Source: Hydractinia symbiolongicarpus
Lineage: Eukaryota > Cnidaria > Hydrozoa > Anthoathecata > Hydractiniidae
Reading direction: 5' to 3'
Assembly: GCF_029227915.1 (NCBI RefSeq)
Contig: NC_079888.1
Span: 15,483,001 to 15,547,000, forward strand
DNA length: 64,000 bases
In this document: piece after piece, positions 33,351-46,152 of the stretch
Position numbering within the stretch: position 1 is the stretch's first letter
Layout of the letters: each line of letters begins with the position of its first letter
Notes under the pieces: generated by a model
Seen by the model: the letters and a program-made list of their open reading frames with translations, nothing else
What the model was told of the DNA's origin: nothing
Databases searched by the model: none
Position numbers and translations under genes: made by a program

Positions 33351-36136
33351 CTTTCGTGAAACTTGGAAAATGTATTGACAATTTAAAGAAACGCTGTTAC
33401 AACATTAATTGTGGGTAAGGTTAATCGAGACTGTTGTCTGACTTTAAACTTTAACAATGTTTACATTACAGTAAAACGTTTGGCGACCTAACTACATTAA
33501 ACATATAAATACCCCTGTTGTAGCCAACTGAATTAGGCTGCTTTTACTTTTCAGCCAGAGTTAGCTAGTTAACAGTTAGATAGCCACAAACCCAGTTGTT
33601 GGTGAGTAAAAAATCAAAATTACTGAAGATAACAAAAAACTAAACAATGTTGGCCAGGATAAAAATTTCTTAAAACTTTAAAATTTATATGTGGCTAAAA
33701 AAGCGTTAAATAATTTATCTTAACTTGTAAAAACAAAAAAGATATAGGCTGGCTATGAGCTAGCTAGGCTAGCAGAACAATCCAGTAAAAAATGTAAACA
33801 AATTAATGCCCTTAAGTAGTTTAAATAACTGTGACCTTCTTCGAACACAAAACGTCTTCTTAGAAGACTTACAAAGCAAGAAATGAAGCATACAGTTATA
33901 AAACTGTCCTTTTAAAACGATAAAGCTGCTTCGTTCTATTTGTCTAGTTTCGGACTGTTGCCGGGGCATAAAAAACTAACAACGGATCCCGAATAACTTT
34001 GATTCATGGTTGGTAATTTATTTGAATATCCAAAGAGCTTTAATTTTTGATTGTTCGTTAAAATCTCCTCCGTATACTACGTTGTGCATCGTTTGTACAA
34101 AGTAGCAACTCGGCAGCCAGTCTGAGCACACAAAAGACGGCTATTACGACAGAGAATAGTCTTTAACCGGTGGAGAATCGACTGGAATCATGAAAAATAT
34201 AAGGCAATTGCTGGCGAAAGCTATTTCGTACATTCTTAACACGAAATCGTCCCGTCTTTATTAAACGTAAAAACCAAGCAGAAAAACAATATTCAAAATA
34301 TTTTCCCTAGCGTATATGTTCCGGGCATCTAGCTACATTTCGTGCAATTCCGGCACAAAGTAGGAATCCGGCGACAATTTTGAGCAAACAAAGGACGGTT
34401 TCTCTTCAAGCTGTTCACGGGTATCTAACAAATGTCGCTACTGTGCCATCATCTTGAACAATCTGACTATCATTTTAAAGTTAGTTATTGCCGTGTAACA
34501 CTTGTTGTGTAACTGCCGTGGAGATGCCGTTGAAAATTTTTTCTCTGAAAAATTTTCTGTGTAACATCTCTTGCTTTGCTTTTTTATACATTATGTGTTT
34601 CCATTAAATTGATAACTGTTTTACAAATGTTACGTTTTTCAACAATTTTATTCGTTCATCTGTCGCTTCCAAAATAACATAGATGTTGTGTAATATTGAG
34701 GAGTGTATAATAAAATGAAGACAAATGCTATCACTTTTTTTTTCGTGTATTTCACAAGGTATACAAAAAATATGGCGGCAAAAACGACCGATACGCATCA
34801 AACGTCAAGTAACATATATGATAACAAAATGACGGGACTCTATATATATTTTATTACGTCACACAACATTCCACAGATGTGATCCCTAGCTGCGGTTTTG
34901 TCTATTTTTATAATTAATTTAATTAGTATATATATGTACATATCCCTAACGTTAGCTTTGTTTGTTAAAAGTCCACTTTTCAAAGATGTACTGCTCGGTG
35001 TTTATTTTTAGGTTTATTTGCTTTTAAACTATTTAAATTAGGTATTATTTTGATACTTCGAGTGACATTTTAACTTCGTGATTTCGTGATTTAATTTCGT
35101 GAGGGCGTAAATGAGCTTCAAGAAAACGTCAATGCCCTTTAACCGTATTCGGTCCGGGGGCAGATTCCGCTCCCCCTGACGGTTTTTTTAATAAATCCTT
35201 ATTGCTATGTCATATGGCTATGAATCTTACTGAGTTTCAATATTTATCTATTAGACATATCTTTAGAACTTGAAACTTGCAACACAACTTTGTTTTATTA
35301 AGAAGATTTATTTTGCATAATTTGGACCCGTGAATAATCCGATTTCCCGAGTTTGTCAAGTTTTACCAGAAAATCGGAAAAAACGGATTTTCGGGCAATT
35401 TTGAAAATTTTTATGCGATCCACGTAAAAAACGGAAAATATAAAGTAAGTTTTATTTAGCTTTCAGAAACTTCAAACAGAATGCAAAAATTCGCTCTGGA
35501 ACAAAAGTAATTAAATTTTAAGCAGATAGTGGCATTTTTTACAATTTTCAAGCTTCTGATGACGTCACAGAAAATGTGCTGACGCAAGCAAAAATTTATT
35601 GCTGTCATTTTATTTCTTTTATGACGTACTAGAAGTGTGTTCAGTTTGATTTTTGGACCGAATAGGGTTAAATTTATTTGTAGAGAAATTCAAATATAGA
35701 GCTATTGAAAATGAGTTTTACATTACCACCTGTTTGATTTTTTTTAGATCTTTTTTACTTTTATTTTTATTCCGAAATGACAAAAACTCAACTACCAAAA
35801 GTTCCAGGGTGATTGAGTGAACCATTCTAATGTTATTAACAAAAATTGCCAGTTAAAGCATTTTTCCCTCTTTGAAAGAAAAACTTGATGGAAATAATTC
35901 CCTAGTTAGCAGCAGTGACGACCGCGACAGTAATTCTTAGCACTTTAATGCAGCATGTGTTGTTGATTATGTGACCTTTTCGACTTATGTAAACATTTCT
36001 TTTCGTTCATTTAAAACCGGTAAATTTTATGTTTAGATAAGACTTGCTCAAGGACTTTAAACTACTACAAGAAAAAAAAGAACAAACACTAAAGTTTTGC
36101 GCAGAAAAGAATGTATTCTTCGTTTTCTCCAGGCAA
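33351..36136. other. Long stretch without a recognised gene
   Basis: A plus-strand donor-like GTTGTTGGTGAGT at 33594-33606 after a pyrimidine-rich acceptor could mark an untranslated exon, without a partner. Segments around 34105-34145 and 34360-34402 (ACAAAGTAG...CGGC...TGAGCA.ACAAA.GACGG) look like an old duplication. Otherwise AT-rich with nothing recognised. Confidence 0.35.
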
Positions 36137-37188
36137 GGATCAAGGGCGTGGCAGACGAACTAAAGATTTTTTTAGCTCCCACAAACTGGAAGGTTGATAT
36201 TGACAAATATACAGGCACGCTGTTATTTGGTAATGGGTATTTAAAAGAAATCGCCAAAGAAAAGTTTAAAGTAAAAAATGATGATCATGCTATAGAATTA
36301 ATATTGGCTTTTATTTTAAATGTCGGTCTAGATCGAGTTTCTCTTTCCCCTTCAAAAGACAAAATAACCATGTCGTCGGTTGAAACACAGCTTTTATATG
36401 TTGATGAAATCTTTGAGTTAGCCGTGTCTTGGGATGTTGTTCTTGTCTTTAAATTAAGTTGGTGGCCAGACGTTGCTAAAGAATGAGTGACAAGGAACAG
36501 GAAATGGCCAGATCATGCAACAGTAAAGAATTTAACACAAGCTGGATACATTATTACGAAATCTTCAGCTGAGAACAAACTTAATGTCCAAACTACAGAA
36601 CTGAGATATTCTTTTGCTAATGTGGAAAGAGAATTGGTAAGCATGAGGTCGGATCAACAGAATTTCATTTATCTTTTTTTTAAGTCGATGGTTTACAAGC
36701 ACTTAAAACCTCTTGACAAAGAGAACATACATTCGTTTATTGGAAAAACCGTCATGTTTTGGACATGTGAAGAACATGGAATGGATGATCCTGTTTGGAA
36801 GAGTGACCATCAATCGACCATTTTCACAGTTACATATTTATTTAAAAAACTTTTAAAATACATTGAAGAAGATGATCATCTACCTTACTATTTCATTCCA
36901 AGCATAAATGTGATCGAAAAGATGACGGATAGTTTAAGACGAAAAGTTGTGTCCAAGATAGAATTGATTTTATCAGATCTATGTCGGTATGTGCCAGATA
37001 ACATTAAGGAAGTACTAGAAGCGAGTGAAGAGATGGTGAAGATGATGGAGTCAGCTGGTGAGATTTTGGCAGCAATTAAACACCAAAGAATTCTATATTT
37101 TTTAAAGCGACCAGATCTTTGTCTTAAAGGCAAAGCAAAGGAGCGCAAACACGAATGCGAATTTGTGAAAAGAAATTTCACATTATAA
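36137..37188 (+). pseudogene. Second cGAS-like receptor copy, truncated with a nonsense codon
   Basis: Homology to the intact gene at 26709-28046 starts at its codon ~90 (ARIKGVADELKIF against VRIKCTEDELKIF) and continues nearly to its end. The Gly-Ser loop and the Glu-x-Asp metal pair are absent; no remnant of that part is visible upstream. The codon matching Trp214 is TGA at 36484-36486; the frame then continues (VTRNRKWPD...) to 37188. The Asp197 position, SFIGKTVMFWTCEEHG and LPYYFIPSINVIEKM are kept. The C-terminus after RRPDL/KRPDL differs. Catalysis is impossible from this copy alone; it might still be a transcribed pseudogene. Confidence 0.85.
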
Positions 37189-38097
37189 AGAAATTGTAGT
37201 GAGGAAAATGAAATTCTGATATAAGGGTACAGTTGGTAGCTGCTCTGAAAACGTTTATTCGTTCTATACAAGCTGCTTCTTTGGCACATGATGATGCCTT
37301 GTCAGTTTTTTCAGTTAAACAGGAAAGAGAGGCACTCTTTTTATATCCTGCCATCCGACACACATAAAATTATTACAAGAATGATTTTCTTTGCGAGCTA
37401 TATGTGGCCCTGAAAAGACGGGGCAGAGGGGGTTGTGTTTAAACTCACTCCTCCCTTTCCCTCTCTCCATTCAACAGTAACACAGGAAACAATATATTAA
37501 CACAGAACTTAAGACCGCTGTTTGTTAGCATATAACACTCCAATTGGCATAAGAATGGATGACCTCATTCGGTACAAGGTGACATCATCATATATTTCAG
37601 AACCTGAGGGACAGATAAAACGGTGAATGTGAAACGTAAATGCAATCTGGCGAATGATTTAGATTAATAAAATTTCTTGATAAACGCATAAAAACTTACT
37701 TACTTGCTTACTTAGATTATTACTTTAAAATAACTAACAATTGTCCAATTTTTTTCATGACCACCTGTTTACCGATGCGTCACCATGAGTGCGTGAGGTC
37801 CTACCAAAATTTTGATGTGTTTGAAGCGACTTAAAATGATAAAAAGTGGCCGAATTTCAAATCGTAAAATAAACTTGTAAGCCAAAGGATGGCCGATTAT
37901 ATCGTGTTATAAACTACCCCGTAGTTTATAATACCCAGCCCGACAAAAATGTATTATGTAATTAAAATATTTGATTGGCGGAGGTTTATTGTACGATATT
38001 TTTTTTAGCCAATCAGATATCGATTACAAGAAATGTTCGTCTTTGTCTATTGAATTTCTAAAACAGAAGGATGGCATCATGACAAAGCATTATGGCG
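37189..38097. other. No gene seen
   Basis: 3' flank of the truncated receptor copy; AT-rich, no recognised features. Confidence 0.4.
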
Positions 38098-38556
<459 letters not shown>

Positions 38557-40619
38557 CAGGAGATGCGATGATGATAGCATATTGCCTCACACAGTGTAGT
38601 GGGATTGTTCATGGTTTGTACTTTAGAGCTAGAAACTAAGCATAGCAGTTACATCATGTCAGAAGGTCTACCGTATCCTTAACACCTGCTAAATCCATTT
38701 TCTTCGTTGCAAAGAAGAAAATTAAATGCTGACTGCAAAATCGTAACCAAGCTTCATTTGTACTAATTCGAATTTTGTATTGAAAAGAAGTCCTCCAAAA
38801 ATATTTATTGTATAAATTTTTTCTTAAAACACCAAAATCAATACCCTAAACCTTTTTCAAAGTATCATTAGCGAAAATAAGTGCCACGGGATGTAATCTC
38901 TTCTGATCCATGAAAATACTCGGGAATATTAGTGCCAAAGAGATGTTGGATGAATAAAGAATGTCGCCTGTTTCACAATATATAGTCCCCCTAAGTTAGT
39001 CTGCAAAGAAGTTTGCTGCGTTATCACAAAATCATCTTAAAGGTTAAAGTATAGCTACCCTATAACTAGCTATAAATTAACGTTTAGCTAGGTTAACCAC
39101 AGTATATAGTATATGTTGGAAAGAGGAAACAACTAAAACTTGCTAGGTTGGTGTGTAATCTTATAAGTAGCTAGCTTTCCTGTACTGGATCCGTGACGTG
39201 AACTGTAGCTGAGTGGCTGAAAAACCCCAACATATTTAAATATTTAAGATTTATGTAGCCAAGAAAATTATTTAAGGGCTTACCAAACTTTAAAATTATA
39301 TATAAAAAAGAAGAAGAGATAAGAAAGCCTTCATCGCTATATTAACAGGCCGGCTCTGCATAACACTGATAAGGGCGCGCTTTACACCAACACAAAACGG
39401 AACAGCATAAAATGAAATTTTGATTCTCACTTCCTAACGTTGCTTCCAGGGTATTTTGCTCCGTCATCGTTTCAAAGGCGAAAAGACCCTGGAAATGAAG
39501 ATGGGTACCAACCTGAAGATGTAAGTGAACCAGCGTCATGTAAAGAAGCAGAAATAACATGAGATTAAGGGTGTTTTGTATATATGTTCCCTTGCCTTCT
39601 TTCCTGAAACATTTTTTACAGCCTTTACTGCCTTCTTGTGAAAATCATAGAAATAAATCTCGTAGTTACTATTTCAGGTGAAAAATCTATTTTAGACAGA
39701 AACTTTCGCGAATAGAGAAAAAATCGCAATTTTTTTCTATTTTGTGACCATAAACTATTGCGGAAAAAGGATGAAAATCACGTATATATACTTCCGCAAA
39801 TTGATACACTAAGAAAATTGCGCGAATGTGTCTGCCATTCAAAAATATCCCAAAATGTGGTGCCACATAAGACTTTCTCGTCCGTTCTACTGTGACATCG
39901 TGAACTTTAAAATTACTGAAAACATAATTATTGTAACTTTGTAACTCGTTTATAATTTTCTATGTTATCACAAAAACTATGGCGAAATAAATGTCGATAA
40001 ATGGCATGATGCTTATCAAGATTCTAAAGGAAGGAGTTATCGTTTTTTATCAACGCATGGTCCCTCTACATGTGTTTTTTACGTGCCATATTGTTAGAAG
40101 ATGCCATTTTAAAAGTTGTAAAGCTTAATTTTAAAAAAGATCTCTATTATTTTTGTCTTGCAAATACTTAATTACTTCTAGCTATATGCTAATAAATATA
40201 CCATCACATTTTGTAGCCCTTAGCAATATCATTTTTATTATTTTGGCATATATGTATATCACTGACGCTCATAGCAGTCCAGCTAACGTAGTCAGTTTCT
40301 GTAGATAGCCATACACAGACAGCTAGCTAGCTATTTTTTGCTTTTCTCCCCAAGTTTTCCATGCAGATGCATTTATGCTAGCCATTGTTTTTTGCTTCTT
40401 CTCGTGTTGTCTCCAAGCTAGCCACAATAAAAAATTAGTAAGAAGGCATAGATTTTGTAATAATCCTGCAATTTTTAGCTACGATACTCTGCTTAACAAA
40501 TTTTCATTTTATGCATCATACCTTTTTGTGTTAGCTATACAGCAACAAAACAAAATATTTTATTCTAGTAGTAAAGACGATTTTCAATGTTTACGTTTTG
40601 ACGGTATTTCCACGACGAC
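38557..40619. other. Long stretch without a recognised gene
   Basis: AT-rich; includes several TAGCTAGCTA strings. Small frames (for example 39342-39560 and 40375-40644) have no recognisable domains or splice partners. Confidence 0.4.
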
Positions 40620-41072
40620 CAGCCCTGTGAATTCAAAGTACTGAAAGTCGTCCCGAAATTGCCGACGTTCGTCAAAGGCCGGCAAAAGAAAGAGGTCGTC
40701 AATGAGGTTTACAGGCACTTCAGGGGTCAAGACGGTATATTCTCCTTTACTCTGGAGATTTAAGTTAAACACTTATATATACCTTAACTAATATCTTTTG
40801 CAAACGTGTTTTTTTATTCATTGGCAACTTTGACTTTGTTTCCCTTAGAGCCGCAAAGTTGATTTTTCAGTCTGAAAAAACTTAGAATATAGATTATACT
40901 TAACAGATTAAACTGGAGTAAAGGGGTTTTCCTTTGTCTACGACAAACCTAATAAAGCAGTTTTGTCGACCTCGGCATACGTATAGGGCGGCATAAAAAA
41001 GCTGTTCCTAAATCAATGTAGCTCTGCTTTTAGGTTGGCAATGCCGGATTTTGATGTGAATTCACAGGGCTG
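40620..41072. mobile_element. Inverted-repeat element (453 bp)
   Basis: Perfect 16-base inverted ends CAGCCCTGTGAATTCA / TGAATTCACAGGGCTG. No target duplication seen. A minus-strand frame (40772-40584, begins MFNLNLQSKGEYTVLTPEVP) overlaps the left end; its codon use is less AT-rich than the surroundings, but it is not recognised and crosses the element border. Confidence 0.65.
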
Positions 41073-43576
41073 AAGGCCTTTGTATAAAATATGAAAACAC
41101 GACAGGCGATAAAAATAGCAATTGGACTAATACGCATTTTATTATTAAGCTTGCTGCTCAGTGACTAAACAGGAGGGGTTTTACGATTTTGCCGTCAGCC
41201 TGTTCAATTTTCTCTCTCTGTAAAACAAGCAACAAAAGCTCATTTTTTATTAGTTATGCTATGAGTTTAAAGTATTTACAATTCAAGCTCAAATAGAGCC
41301 TATTTTGTGATACGGTATAAATATTCACTCTTGTGGCTTAACCGAAAAAGGTAATTAATTAATACGGTAAACGACAGACTGCAGCCTGTTTATTTTTTTT
41401 CACCTGAAGTAAAATGGGTGTTATTTTTTGAAAATAACATTTCCAACGTACGTACCTGAATCCTGATGGTCAATGTAGTTTATTGTATTGACCGCTTTAC
41501 CCGTCATTGTTTAACATTAGCTTTGCAAAAAAATGCTGGGGGCTTACAAATTTTTTCTAATTTTGTACAAATTAAAGACAACGGTAATTTTCAAATTTTC
41601 TTTTTCCTGAAAAATAACACTGCACAAAAGATGTAACGAAATAAACTTTAGTCTTTCTAGGGTTCACAACATAAGAAAGTAAAATTTTGAAATAAGCGCG
41701 TAGTTTCTCAGGTTTAGTTTTCGATTAAGCGCCCCCTTTTATCAGGTGGGCGCTTATTCGAGGGGAGCGCTTAATAAGTGCTGGGCGCTTATTGAACTTT
41801 GAGGAAATTACCTGGGCGCTTATTCAAGGGGGGCTCTTAAAAAATCTTGGGCGCTTAATTGGATCATTACGGTAAGTAAAATAAAATATTGCTATACTTT
41901 ATTGACATAAACTAGCTCTTTTGCAAAGATTTTTGTTTGATTAATCCTTATTTTTATTGCACATTTTTTATTAGAAATCTTTATACTCAAAAAAATGATG
42001 GTACTTTTTATTTCATTATATTTCAGTCTTGCGTTTGTGAAAAGTAATAAAAAATGATTGTTGTCTTTCATCCTCTGGTGCAAATGCTGGGCAAGCAAGG
42101 CGGAGTGTTTTTATTGGCTTGTAATACGTTGATGATTAGAAATTCGCTTTATGTACATTTGAGAACCCTAGAGTAGGAGAACTTGGTTGCTGGCCTTCGT
42201 GTCTTAATACGCTTTAACTCAGTCGCAGATCGATAAGCAATAAATCCAGCTTCGTTATAACATTGGTTCCACATCTCCATCGCTGTACAGCCATATCTTG
42301 TTTTAGTCTCGTATTCCCGCATGACTTCTCAGGAAAGGCCTTTAAGTTTCGTGTGCATGTCGGCATCTGACGAGGTGTATAGGTAACAGACATAACGGTA
42401 AGAAAATGTATTTCACAAATCTTTCTTAAAATAACTACACAATGATTCGTATAAATATTATCATCCAAATAAACAAAGTTAACCTAAAATTTTTTACCAA
42501 AAAAAAAGAAAGATAATTAATTATTATTTAAATAATTATGTATTTCGTTTTAGTACTACCTATCTCTCCCAGCGAAAACACAAGTGAAAATATCGTTGAT
42601 TAAGAAAACAGCTAAATCATGGAAAAAGTTTTCTCGAAAGGAACTTTTGTGATTTTTGACACAAATCACAAGCTAGACCCGATATAAAAATTTGCTTGTC
42701 CCCACAAAGAATATTAAAATAGGCTATTGGGGAATGTTCAATTTTTTATCTTAGGTAATTTCTTTCGCGGAATATAAAAAATCTTCGGTATAATATTTTC
42801 ACCCTCCTTATTTCGTGTACCAATCGTAAATATTTTGATTTCATCCAAAACTGGTAATTAATAGTTTACTTAAAATTCTATTTCCAGATCTCCTTAAACA
42901 TATAGAAAATAACATCTACGGCTATCAAAAGAGTTCATTCTGGCAAAAAATCATTTAGATGATCATTCGCAAAAGTTTTTACCTTTGAAGTATATGTTTG
43001 TTGTACCAGGGTATCGCACGAGTTCCATCTTCATATAAAAAACGCTACAGACCCTGGGACCGGTGTTAACACAAACTACACACGCAAACCGAAATAATAA
43101 ACAAAAATACATCTACACAGCTCCAAGTAAAGTTGAAACACAAAGTGTGGACCATGATAAATTCAAATTGACAAATATTCTTTTTTACTAAAAATTAAAG
43201 ATGTGTACCTTTTAAGTTAGCTAGTAAAAAAAATAGAGCTGAGAAAACAACAGCGACTGCTAACATTTCATAAAAATATATTTACGAGAAAAAACGCTCG
43301 TGTTCTTCACAATTGCGATTAGACTCGGTTTAAAAAGTTATTGATTCAAAACTTGTTGATCTACTTAAGTCGTATACAAGAGTACAAAAACATTCCAGCA
43401 CGACGTTATCACTGTTTGCGAGAACTATACATAACATTATATTGAAAATCATTAAATTTCGGCGATCAGGCAGATGCACAACAGTGTAACATAACATACA
43501 AAAATAGACATGTTCGCTTACAAATTAGCTGTGTTACACGAGAAGAATCATCATTTACAGACGTGTTAAAATGCCG
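41073..43576. other. Mostly noncoding, with a GGGCGCTTATT repeat cluster
   Basis: At 41726-41864 the string GGGCGCTTATT or its variants occurs about six times in both orientations, ending near TTACGGTAA; looks like a degenerate inverted-repeat element. The rest is AT-rich 3' flank of the Rab gene without recognised features. Confidence 0.45.
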
Positions 43577-46152
43577 TCAACAACAACCCCATCCTTTTCC
43601 AACACTTTTCGAATCAAGAACCAGATCAGGAGTTTGAGATGGTTTCAACCCCTCTTCATGTTCGTAACGATCCTTCAGATTTTTTGCCATCCTCCAAAAA
43701 GCTTCTTCTATATTTGAATTTTCCTACGCAAAAAAATAAATGCTTCTTTTTACTTTAGTAAAACAAAATACGCTGATAGTAAGAAAAAGGAGTACTCGTG
43801 ATTAGCGAGTCCTGAAGAGATATCTAAAAGGTTTAATAGAACAAGAGTTCAATATATCCAGAAGTTTTAAAAGAGATTTTAAGAAAAGAAGTAGAGTTTG
43901 GTTCCTTTTTAAAAGAATACAGTAAATTAAATTTAATTTTGGGAAATTTACGGTAACGTAACTTTCAATGTTATAAATGGAAATTATGAAAAAGTCACGC
44001 AAACATTAACTTTCATTGTTATAAATGGAAATTATTGAAAAGTCCCGGTAACATTGTTTTAGTGAGTCCACAAACGGGAGAAAATTGATATGAAAGCGTG
44101 TTGCGGTTATTTTTAGAAGTTGATTAATTTTCGTAAGGTCCGACAAAAATACATTTCGCTAAGATTAATTTCAGTTGTGTTGAGATATTTTGCCAAATGT
44201 TTTTTTCGTGAATGAAAGATTGTTCGGTTGTTTGCAAAGAATTATTTTCACAAATCCAGTTTTAAATTTAATGTATTAAATATATAACGGAAAGTTTTAA
44301 CGTCCTTGGGGATTCTATCCTAACGGCTGGCTCTTATTCCAATCCAACTGTAACTATGTCACATTACCGCTAGTGATACGTATAGCATTGCTGTAGCGTG
44401 CTTGCCTGACACAAAAGCTGATCAGTGGCTAGTAAATGACATCAAATGGGCTGACAACACTACATTTTTTAAGTGCGCCAGAGTGGGGACCCTAGAACCT
44501 TTATGATATAAAGCCCAATACGCTACACTATCTCTGCTAAATAGAAATTTTTTTAAGGCTCATTTATCGAGATAAGGTACCCTTTAAGTGAGCTTCCTCT
44601 TATATCGCAGAGGCTGGCCAGAAAAATTACCTGAGAAAGAGGAAAAACTAGTTTCTACATAAGTTATTGCGCAGTTAAATAGTTAAATTTCAAGTTATAA
44701 ATTACAAGAAAAGGTTATTTCTAGTTATTTTGCGAAGTTTTATATTCGTGAATTGACCTTTCTGAGAATTTTATATAAAATTCCTGAAATTTGTGAAAAT
44801 TATCTAATGATTTAAAAATATTTTGAAATATACTGAGTGTGTTTCAAAAGGAGTGCCTGTATCGTTAAGGCAAGCTAAAAATTGAGTTCGCATATTGAAA
44901 GCAGATGCAAAGCTAGATCATAACTTCCTACATGAGTAAAGCTAACCTTGGCTGATGTTTCTAAAGTATCACCAATTTCAAAGTGATTTGCAAAACTGTT
45001 TGCTTCTGCAGCACTGACGTCTCTTTTGTCTTCTAAATCACACTTGTTGCCTATTAACATTTGGTGCAGGCATTTTCCAGCATACTTTTTCACGTCTTCC
45101 AGCCATCTACTCATATTTTTAAAAGAGTCTGCTTTTGTTATATCATACACTAACACAACACCATTAGCTGAACGATAATAACTCTGTGTGATTGTTCGAA
45201 AACGTTCCTGCCCTGCAGTGTCCCATATTTGAAGCTATGGAAAGAAATGTTCATAGATTTAAAATTACTAAAATGATTAAGAAAATAAAAGATGATGTGC
45301 AACTGTTGTCAACGTCAAAGTCAATTTACTAAAAAATTTCATTCAAAAATTCACTCTGGTAAATAATTAATTTTATTTTAATATCCTAATACAAGTTATA
45401 ATATATTTAAATTATAAGCAATGTTTATTAAGTGCAGGCCTTGTGATGGTAAAAAAAATATATAATTTACATATACTGCAACGATTGATTATAAAACCTG
45501 GAAAAGGTTAGGAAAAAAAATTCAGTAAGATTCATTTTTAGTTAATCCTAACAATTCAGTGGGCAGCACAGTAAATACCATTTTTAAGCATTTCATTGAA
45601 AGTGAATTGGTAAAAAAGTCTAGAGTTTGAATTTATTCAGATTGAACCATTTTCTTCTTATTGGAACAGTTTTTTGAGCACTTTAGCAATCTCCATTCAC
45701 ATTTTTTTACTTTAAAGCAGTTGAGATTTTGATTAAAATTCTAAAGTAAAAGGGTGAGTTTTTTAACTTTTTTTCTGCTAGAAGAAACGAAAATATCATA
45801 GTTGTTGGCGTTTGTTCTATGAAATATCCAAAAAAATAATTTTAGAATAGTCAGCCAGCTAGCCAGTCAGTTTTGGATAGTAGCTATGCAATTAAAAAAA
45901 AGAGACTCAAGATATAAGTAAAAATAATGTAAAAGATTATTCAAGCCACACCTTTATTCTTTTATCATCAACTTGCATCGTTTTTAATGTGAAATCAACT
46001 CCAATGGTACTCGCATGTCTTTCAACAAATGTGTTGTATTTAAAGCGGTGCACAATGGCAGTTTTGCCAACACCAGCATCTCCAATTAAAACAATTTTAA
46101 AAAGGTAGTCAAATTCAGTATCAACGTCCTCTGGAACTTGATTCCGTTTCAT
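43577..46152 (-). CDS. Rab19/Rab43-like small GTPase, three exons
   Basis: Exon 1 46152-45952, exon 2 45234-44947, exon 3 43723-43577 join in phase 0 to 211 codons with GT-AG introns of 717 and 1,223 bases (donors GTGTGG and GTTAGC; acceptors CCATAG and GCGTAG). All G motifs are present: P-loop GDAGVGKT (24-31), STIGVDF switch I (48-54), WDTAGQE (71-77), NKCD (130-133), ETSAK (159-163). The C-terminus GWGCC is a double-cysteine prenylation site. The pattern [15 protein letters not shown] and the GWGC end place it in the Rab19/Rab43 branch, which acts in membrane traffic at the Golgi and cilium in other animals; exact orthology needs a tree. A TTTCCATTTAG acceptor four bases before the ATG suggests a spliced 5' untranslated leader. 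Looks fully functional. Confidence 0.93.
44470..44535 (-). repeat. tRNA-derived SINE head
   Basis: On the minus strand a tRNA-like string ends GGTCCCCACTCTGGCGCAC, related to the tRNA-like sequence at 53812-53907 (GTCCCCACTCCGGCG). Lies in the second intron of the Rab gene. Too degenerate for a functional tRNA. Confidence 0.45.

Noticed and set aside
36097-36136. Start codon for the second cGAS-like copy
   Set aside because: No ATG in the homologous frame; the open frame only begins at TTG, and homology starts later at 36137.
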